Assembly (NCBI GenBank): GCA_032718475.1
Contig: JAUCBJ010005590.1
Location: 1-64,000 of the forward strand
Direction: 5' to 3'
DNA length: 64,000 bases
Source: Nemertoderma westbladi
Taxonomy: Eukaryota; Xenacoelomorpha; Nemertodermatida; Nemertodermatidae
Made by a program: the position numbers and the translations under genes. Shown here piece by piece: positions 58,209-64,000 of this stretch. The notes beneath the pieces were generated by a model that searched no databases, was not told where the DNA came from, and saw only the letters and a list, made by a program, of their open reading frames with translations. Each line of letters starts with the position of its first letter. The first letter of the stretch is position 1.

Positions 58209-59025
58209 TACACGAGCCCCCCCCCCCCCCCCCCAAAAAAAAAATTTGTCTACACATTTTAATGAGATTGCATGAAATTTGAAACATAATAGTTTCACCT
58301 CCCACCTCCTTGCTGGGTGAACCAGAATTTTTATTTGTTCTTTCATTCTTTAGCTACAAGCGTTTGAAAAGCTCTCCCGGCGATATTTCACCAGTTAGAC
58401 CGCAGTTATTCTTCAACCTTATAGCGATTTGTTGATATTGGCGGACAGCGGGACAAGGATTCCAAATATGTATCATAATCTGAAATTGGTCGTAAAATAG
58501 CTGAGATATGAGCGTTCAAATGTTGTATGATTTAGAATCTGCGCGAGGCTATATTATTCCATTTAATTAATAATCCATATTCTAGAACACTTGGTTTATG
58601 TGCGAATAGCTATGCAATAGTATGATTACAGAGTTATTGCATTGTTGCCCAGCTACGTATGGGATAAACAACATGTTCTAGAATTTGGTGTATTTTTTGA
58701 ATACTGTAGAATAAAATAGCCGTGCGCAGGTGTAAAACCATGAAACTTTAGAATGCCTATATCTCTGCTGTCTTACGACGAAATTCAGATTGTGATACAT
58801 ATTTGGAATCCTCGCATGGCCAGCTTTCCGTCAATATCAACAAATCGCTATAAGGTTGAAGAATAAATGCGGTGTAAGTGGTACAATACCGACGGAGACA
58901 CCTTATTCAAACGCTTGTAGCTAAAGAATGAAAGCAAAAAAAATAAAAATTCTGGTTCACCCAGCAAGGAGGAGGGAGGTGAAACTATCGATGTGTGAAG
59001 GAGGTGAAACTATCAAATTTCATGC
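58209..59025. mobile_element. 0.8-kb inverted-repeat element next to the previous one
   Basis: TAGTTTCACCTCCCACCTCC and GCTGGGTGAACCAGAATTTT (about 58,290-58,330) are mirrored by complementary sequence at about 58,950-58,990. ACCTTATAGCGATTTGTTGA (58,418-58,437) is mirrored at about 58,836-58,855. The centre is near 58,640. A C run at about 58,209-58,225 abuts the left arm. It shares the word ATAGCGATTT with the neighbouring element, hinting at a common family. Confidence 0.75.
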
Positions 59026-60210
59026 TAACTCATGTTATGTTATTATACATTATTACAGTATTACAGTTTATTGTTAATTTTCGCATATTGCTACGGAAAC
59101 TAGCTAAAATTATAATCGTATAATTTTAAAAAAATCGTATAATTTTAAAAAAATGTTCTATAAATGTTAAAATTATACTCTTTTCTTAGAAATTGCTCTG
59201 ATACGGCATTCTAGAAAATATATGTTGCAGTATATTCATATAATTTTATGTATTATCCTATGGTACAGCAATATACCAAACTTGCTACGGTTTCTTTCAA
59301 TAATGTACTGTAGCTATATATTTTACATTGAGCCAAATGACCATCTCAATAAGATTGACAGATTGGCACTAAATTCTACTCCAGTATTCGTAAGTAAGAA
59401 TGATAACTCTTATTCCAATTGAGCATCCTTAAATTAGATACAAACGGCATAAGAAAAAGTTAAGAACTTTTCGTTGTTTGCCATCTTATTAATTTCATTA
59501 AATTTTACTGGGGGGGGGGGGGGGGGGGGGGGGGGGTACTACAGTAACCCGTGTTATTATTACCCATTATTCTGCCTTTGTATATCTGTTTTATAGCTGT
59601 TTTGGCTGTTGATTATGTTCTGGAATATATTTTCGACTCGGTACATGTTTAATTTTTATGGTAGCTAGTGTTTTTAAAAATACCAACAAATTGTGTTATT
59701 ATTATGAATATCCATAGTAAAGCTGGCCTATCTTTATTAATTTATCAGTAAAAAGAGCCTAGTATTGAAGAAAATAAAATAACGTGATTTCTGCAACAAT
59801 TAATTAAATAGATTATGAAAAAAATATACAGTAGTTGCACAGATTCGGTCGTCGTTACCTTAGGTTAGAGGCAACGACTGATGTCCAGTATAGACCCCGC
59901 AGGCACTCCTTACAGGCAAAGAGATAACTGGTAATCATTTAACGACCATTTAATTAACAAAGCAATATACAGTATGCGCCCTAAGTTTGGTTAGTCCCTT
60001 TAGCATTTGTGCTTAAACGAAAACTATAGTCGTGGGGTAGAACCCCACGACCTCTGGAGCGATATTAATTCAATGAAATGTATTTAAATGCTACGCAAGG
60101 CTTGAAAAAAATTGAATATGCGTGTTTGTATTAGAACATGATCCTTAAAAGTACAAAGTATGCTGTCATGTTGTTCGTTCAATATGCTCAAATTAACAAT
60201 AAACACAATA
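59026..60210. other. AT-rich spacer with long poly-G run
   Basis: No gene recognised. A G run of about 29 nt lies at about 59,508-59,536. The rest is AT-rich unique sequence. Confidence 0.4.
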
Positions 60211-60448
60211 TTGCAATGTTCTAGAGTTAATATACGGAAATAAAAACCTTCAGCGAATAAAACTGTAATAATCACTTCTGCCTTATCCTTCAGCAAATTA
60301 ACCTAATATAATAACCTCGGCCTGCGGCCTCGGTAATTATACAGGTTAATTTGCTTCTGGAACGGCATCAGTGATTATTCAGTTATATTCGCTTCAGGTT
60401 ATTATTTCCGTATATTAACTCTAGAACATTGCAATATTGTATGTATAA
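60211..60448. mobile_element. 238-bp inverted-repeat element
   Basis: CAATATTGCAATGTTCTAGA followed by GTTAATATACGGAAATAA (left, 60,211-60,245) is matched perfectly or nearly so by the complement at about 60,408-60,448. Complementarity continues inward through the CGAATA...AATAATCAC region and CAAATTAACCT. The centre contains CCTCGGCCTGCGGCCTCGG. Likely a MITE. No target-site duplication identified. Confidence 0.8.
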
Positions 60449-61161
60449 TATTAACGTCGTAAAAATAATATTCCATTCAAAATTAAACCTACGTATTATA
60501 TACATGTTAAATATCGTTTCTTCATTAACATCATTACGCTCAGTAAATTAAATATCTGGAGTATAGTTTAAATAATGTTATACATTATTTACCGTGCAAT
60601 AATAATTATTTATTATAGTTTTTGTTAGTTTTTTTGAAAATGTTTACAACATGTTTGAGTTATATTTAAAAATGAATTTTGTTCTAGAACAAATTTGTTT
60701 TGTCCACAGTATAACATTTTTAAATGGTTTATAATTTTTTTAAACTAGAAAATAATAAAATACAGCTGCCAAGAAAAAAAACACTAGCTACATTCATTCA
60801 TTCATTTCATTCCCGGATTTGGCCCCGGTGGCTTTAATTGAATTAAAATGTTAAAACCAAATATATAAAACGTCACATGACCGGTACTATAAATATTACA
60901 AAACATGACCGGTATATATAGACGATAAAATATTGCAAAACACATAAAACAGCAGAATATTATACTATACATACTTTGCTCTATCGATAGAATAAAATAT
61001 TTAGGGTTGCACAATATAATATATATTTTGTCCCAAGATCGTTAAAATATTTAGGGTTGCAGAATATAATATATATTATTTTTTGTCCCAAGATCGTGGT
61101 CGGAATTCTAAACAATCTATTATTGTTTTTCCTAAGTACCACACCAGTGTATGTGTTGCTT
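60449..61161. other. AT-rich spacer with a ~50-bp tandem duplication; LINE 3' flank
   Basis: The block AAAATATTTAGGGTTGCACA ... TTTTGTCCCAAGATCGT is present twice (about 60,987-61,035 and about 61,044-61,097). The 3' UTR of the minus-strand LINE that follows probably extends into this region; no poly-A tail was identified. Confidence 0.5.
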
Positions 61162-64000
61162 CTAAACTATTTGCAACCTGGGTTGAAAATATTCAACTAA
61201 CACGTCATGTTTTACGTTGAAATTATACTTGGGTTTATTTAAAACTACCTGCATATATAGTGCGTCAAAGTGAATGCTGAAACGTGTGTTAATTAAGTCG
61301 TGTTTTCCTTCCTGTATTTTCTGATAAATGATCTGTTTAATTTTGTATTGATTAATTGAGAGCGCTTCTAGCGATGGAATTCCAAGTTGAAATGCGTATC
61401 TGCTGTAATCTTGTAGCATTAAATCTTTCGATATTCCCGCTATGTGGTGAGAAAGGAAGTAATAAGAGAGATAGATCCCCTTGGTATTAGAATTGAATGC
61501 GCTGTAATTAGAGCGAAGACTTGCTGACTTTAGAAGAAATTCGAAATTTGGAATGAGGAATGTACTATCTATTGTTTGGTTGGATACATAGTTTTTGACA
61601 GATAGTATGCTTCTCAGTGCTTTATACCAGGTTATTTTAATATCTTCTATAATGTTACTTGGAATGCAAGCACATCCATAAAGTGCTGATGGTAAGCAGA
61701 CCGTATTCCATATTAGTCTAGTAATATCAAATGGAACACTGTCAGCTCCAAACCCATTCTTCTGTAATTGGTGCAGATTTCCCCATATGCGCTTGGTGTA
61801 ATGGTCTCTTAACTTCCAGTTTTCTGCTGGTAGAGGAAGACCCAAGAAAGAAATAAAATTCGATTGAATGATAGCAGTGCCACTCTCCAAGTACACTTGT
61901 TCATCTTTACGTGGAATCATTCCAGATGGGATCTCAAGTTTCGTGTAGCTTGTGACAAACCATGTTTTTCTCAAATTTAATCTCAGGTTGTGCTTTTTGA
62001 AATAACTTTCACAAGTAGTTAGCAAGAACTGTGCGTCGTTTTTGAGGTTAGCCATAATAATTAAATCATCCGCATATGCCAGCATTGGAAATGATATTTT
62101 ATTTAAGTGCAGTCCTTTCCCGGATAGTTCGAGTTCTTCGACTAGGTCTCGCATGTAAAAATTAAAGAGGAATGCAGAGATGATCCCTCCCTGGCGTACT
62201 CCCTGCTTTAACACAATAGATTGTCTGGATATAATGTTATTCAGGGCTATAAATGCTTTTGACTGGTAGTAATAAGATGCTAAAGTTAGAAGGATTGATT
62301 TGTCGATGTTGGTGTTCTCCAATTTGTCGAAGAGGGTCTTGTAAGATACAGTGTCAAAAGCTGATGAAAGGTCTAGGGATATAATATACACGTTTGATCC
62401 ATGGGAATTGAAATGTTTTGTTAATCTGTTTGCTAGGATGTATGGCAACTCTGTGCTTTGTCCACTTCTGTAGCCCATTTGAAGATCACTAAGTCTGATC
62501 TTTTTTATTTCATTCACTATTAGGATCTCCCATATTTTAGTTAATATTGGCATCACCGAGATAGCACGGTAATTCTCGTTGGTATGTATATCTCTATTTC
62601 CTGGTTTGAGGTGGGGAAGAATGAGAGTTAAACATAAAGTTGTAGGCATGTGGTGTGACTTGTTCATGGAGTTATATAGGACTGCAAGAAAATTATATAA
62701 TTCTTCTGAGTCACCATATATCAGATGTTCTGAGGTAAGACTATGCGCGTCGGCTGCCTTATTTCTGTGCAAACTTTTAACTGCCTCCTTGATTTGGCCT
62801 GGCGTGATATTAATTTTTGTGTCGTTTGCTGCAGATTCATGAGTGGTATCACTTGCAGTCCATTCATCTTCAGTATTGTTCCCATTGAAAAATGATTTAT
62901 AATGCATAAATAAATCATCAGCGTTTGATACAGGAACATCTTTCTTTTGTTCTTTCTTAATGCTCCGCCAGAATTTAGTTTTATTATATTTACTGGAAGA
63001 TAATAATTCAGTGATGTGGTGAACATATTCACTGTGTTCTAATTGTGATCTAGCTTGGAGATACTCAAGTTTCTGAACTGCAGACAATTCTGTTGTGTTG
63101 TGTAACTTACAATATGTATCTGCAGGGTCTTTAAGGGTAGTTCTTCTTCTGCACTGTTTCATTATGTGCCGTTTAGGTCGAATCAAGGGGATGTATTTGG
63201 TGGCACTTTTGTATACTGTTGAAATAAGTTGAGAGGTCGCTTTCTCTAAAGTGCTTTCTATGGACTTGTTCTCTGTAAGTCGTTTTTCCAGTGTTTTAAT
63301 GTTCTCTGTGACTTCTTTTTTGTAGTTGTTAACTTGTTGCTCTGTGGCTCTGTTGAATAAAAACCTTACTTTTTTCCTCCTTTTCCAGAGTTCTTCATGG
63401 TTTTGTTCGCCTCTATTTCCTTTTCTGGTTATAGGTACAGAAAACGCACAGCAAACAGGAAGATGATGTGATTTGTTTAAGGTACTTCTGTTTATAACCC
63501 TGTAGGAATCAACAAAGCAGGTTAGACCAGCGGATGACACAATATGATCAATTCTTGATGATCTCATGACGTTCCCTCTTTTATCGTGGAATTGGTATGT
63601 TGATAAACTTTGATTCTCATGCTGGGTGTCTATGAGATCAAGATTGCACTCGCTAAGTATAGTACTTGAGAATATGTCTCGGAATGTATCTGTTTTCTTT
63701 TGTGGGTGTCGAGTTTGCTTGATTAGAGATGGATTACAATTTATGTCGCCGATTATCAGGATGTCTGATGAATTGTTGTAATCTTTAATGATTGATGCTA
63801 AGGTGGCTATGGAGGCAAGATATTTCTCTCTGTCGTATATATTTCCACCATTTGATGGCAGATATACAGCTAGAACAGTGATTTCTTTTTGATATAGTTT
63901 CTTTATAGAGATTCCAAGAATTCTATCAGATCCCGTGTCTATCTGTGAGCAGAAGCTACTGACATCTTTATCAATAAGAAGTGCTACCCCACCCTCTCCC
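61162..64000 (-). mobile_element. LINE ORF2: endonuclease plus reverse transcriptase, open to window edge
   Basis: One frame stays open from the window edge at 64,000 to a TAG at 61,162, over 940 codons. The first in-frame Met (63,567) is internal, so the true start lies outside. From the edge inward it has AP-type endonuclease motifs (GGVALLIDK; LAVYLPSNGG; ILIIGDINCNP about 63,735; SRIDHIV about 63,550). A linker follows, then reverse transcriptase: LKPGNRDIHTNENYRAISVM (about 62,570), QMGYRSGQSTELPY, ISLDLSSAFDTVSYKT (about 62,360), LKQGVRQGGIISAFLFNF and the catalytic YADDLI (about 62,070). No frameshift or stop in the visible part suggests a young, possibly active copy. Clade not assigned; no C-terminal zinc knuckle is visible. 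Confidence 0.93.

Overview
The window is nuclear DNA from an invertebrate animal. It is AT-rich and has spliced genes with GT-AG introns, non-LTR and Ty3/gypsy retrotransposons, MITE-like elements and very long minisatellites. I cannot fix the phylum from the sequence.

The central gene is one complete CBP/p300 (CREBBP/EP300) ortholog on the minus strand. Its start codon is at 50,117 and its stop at 7,796. I reconstructed 11 coding exons from homology, reading phase and splice sites: 48,723-50,117; 48,330-48,494; 45,091-45,208; 44,813-44,979; 42,147-42,461; 41,252-41,383; 40,193-40,425; 33,428-33,659; 27,564-27,671; 21,358-21,495; 7,796-10,651. All phases join, giving a protein of about 1,952 residues in the usual order: LxxLL motif, TAZ1, KIX, bromodomain, RING/PHD, HAT (catalytic Tyr kept), ZZ, TAZ2, NCBD, Q-rich tail.

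The introns are largely tandem repeat, about 23 kb in total. Intron 10 holds about 10.3 kb of a 42-bp unit. Intron 9 holds about 4 kb of a 29-bp unit, part of it in a 290-bp higher-order repeat, plus a 25-bp array and a LINE fragment. Intron 7 holds about 6.5 kb of another 29-bp unit. Intron 4 holds a 41-bp unit in a 6-mer higher-order repeat. Intron 8 is a nest of transposons, and intron 2 carries a hAT-like MITE.

The most striking observation concerns the 5' splice sites. In introns 7 and 4 the repeat unit contains the exon's own splice donor. In intron 9 the donor lies in a two-copy tandem duplication of about 40 bp. The intron-7 array therefore carries on the order of 220 copies of an exon-end-plus-donor sequence, right after the real donor.

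Flanks: 607-1,653 (minus) is an unidentified 348-codon ORF, and 2,493-5,120 is a truncated Ty3/gypsy gag-pol fragment. Upstream of CBP (51.9-60.5 kb) lie four long inverted-repeat elements and a truncated LINE. At 61,162-64,000 there is a LINE ORF, open to the window edge, with endonuclease and reverse transcriptase. No rRNA, tRNA or CRISPR was found.
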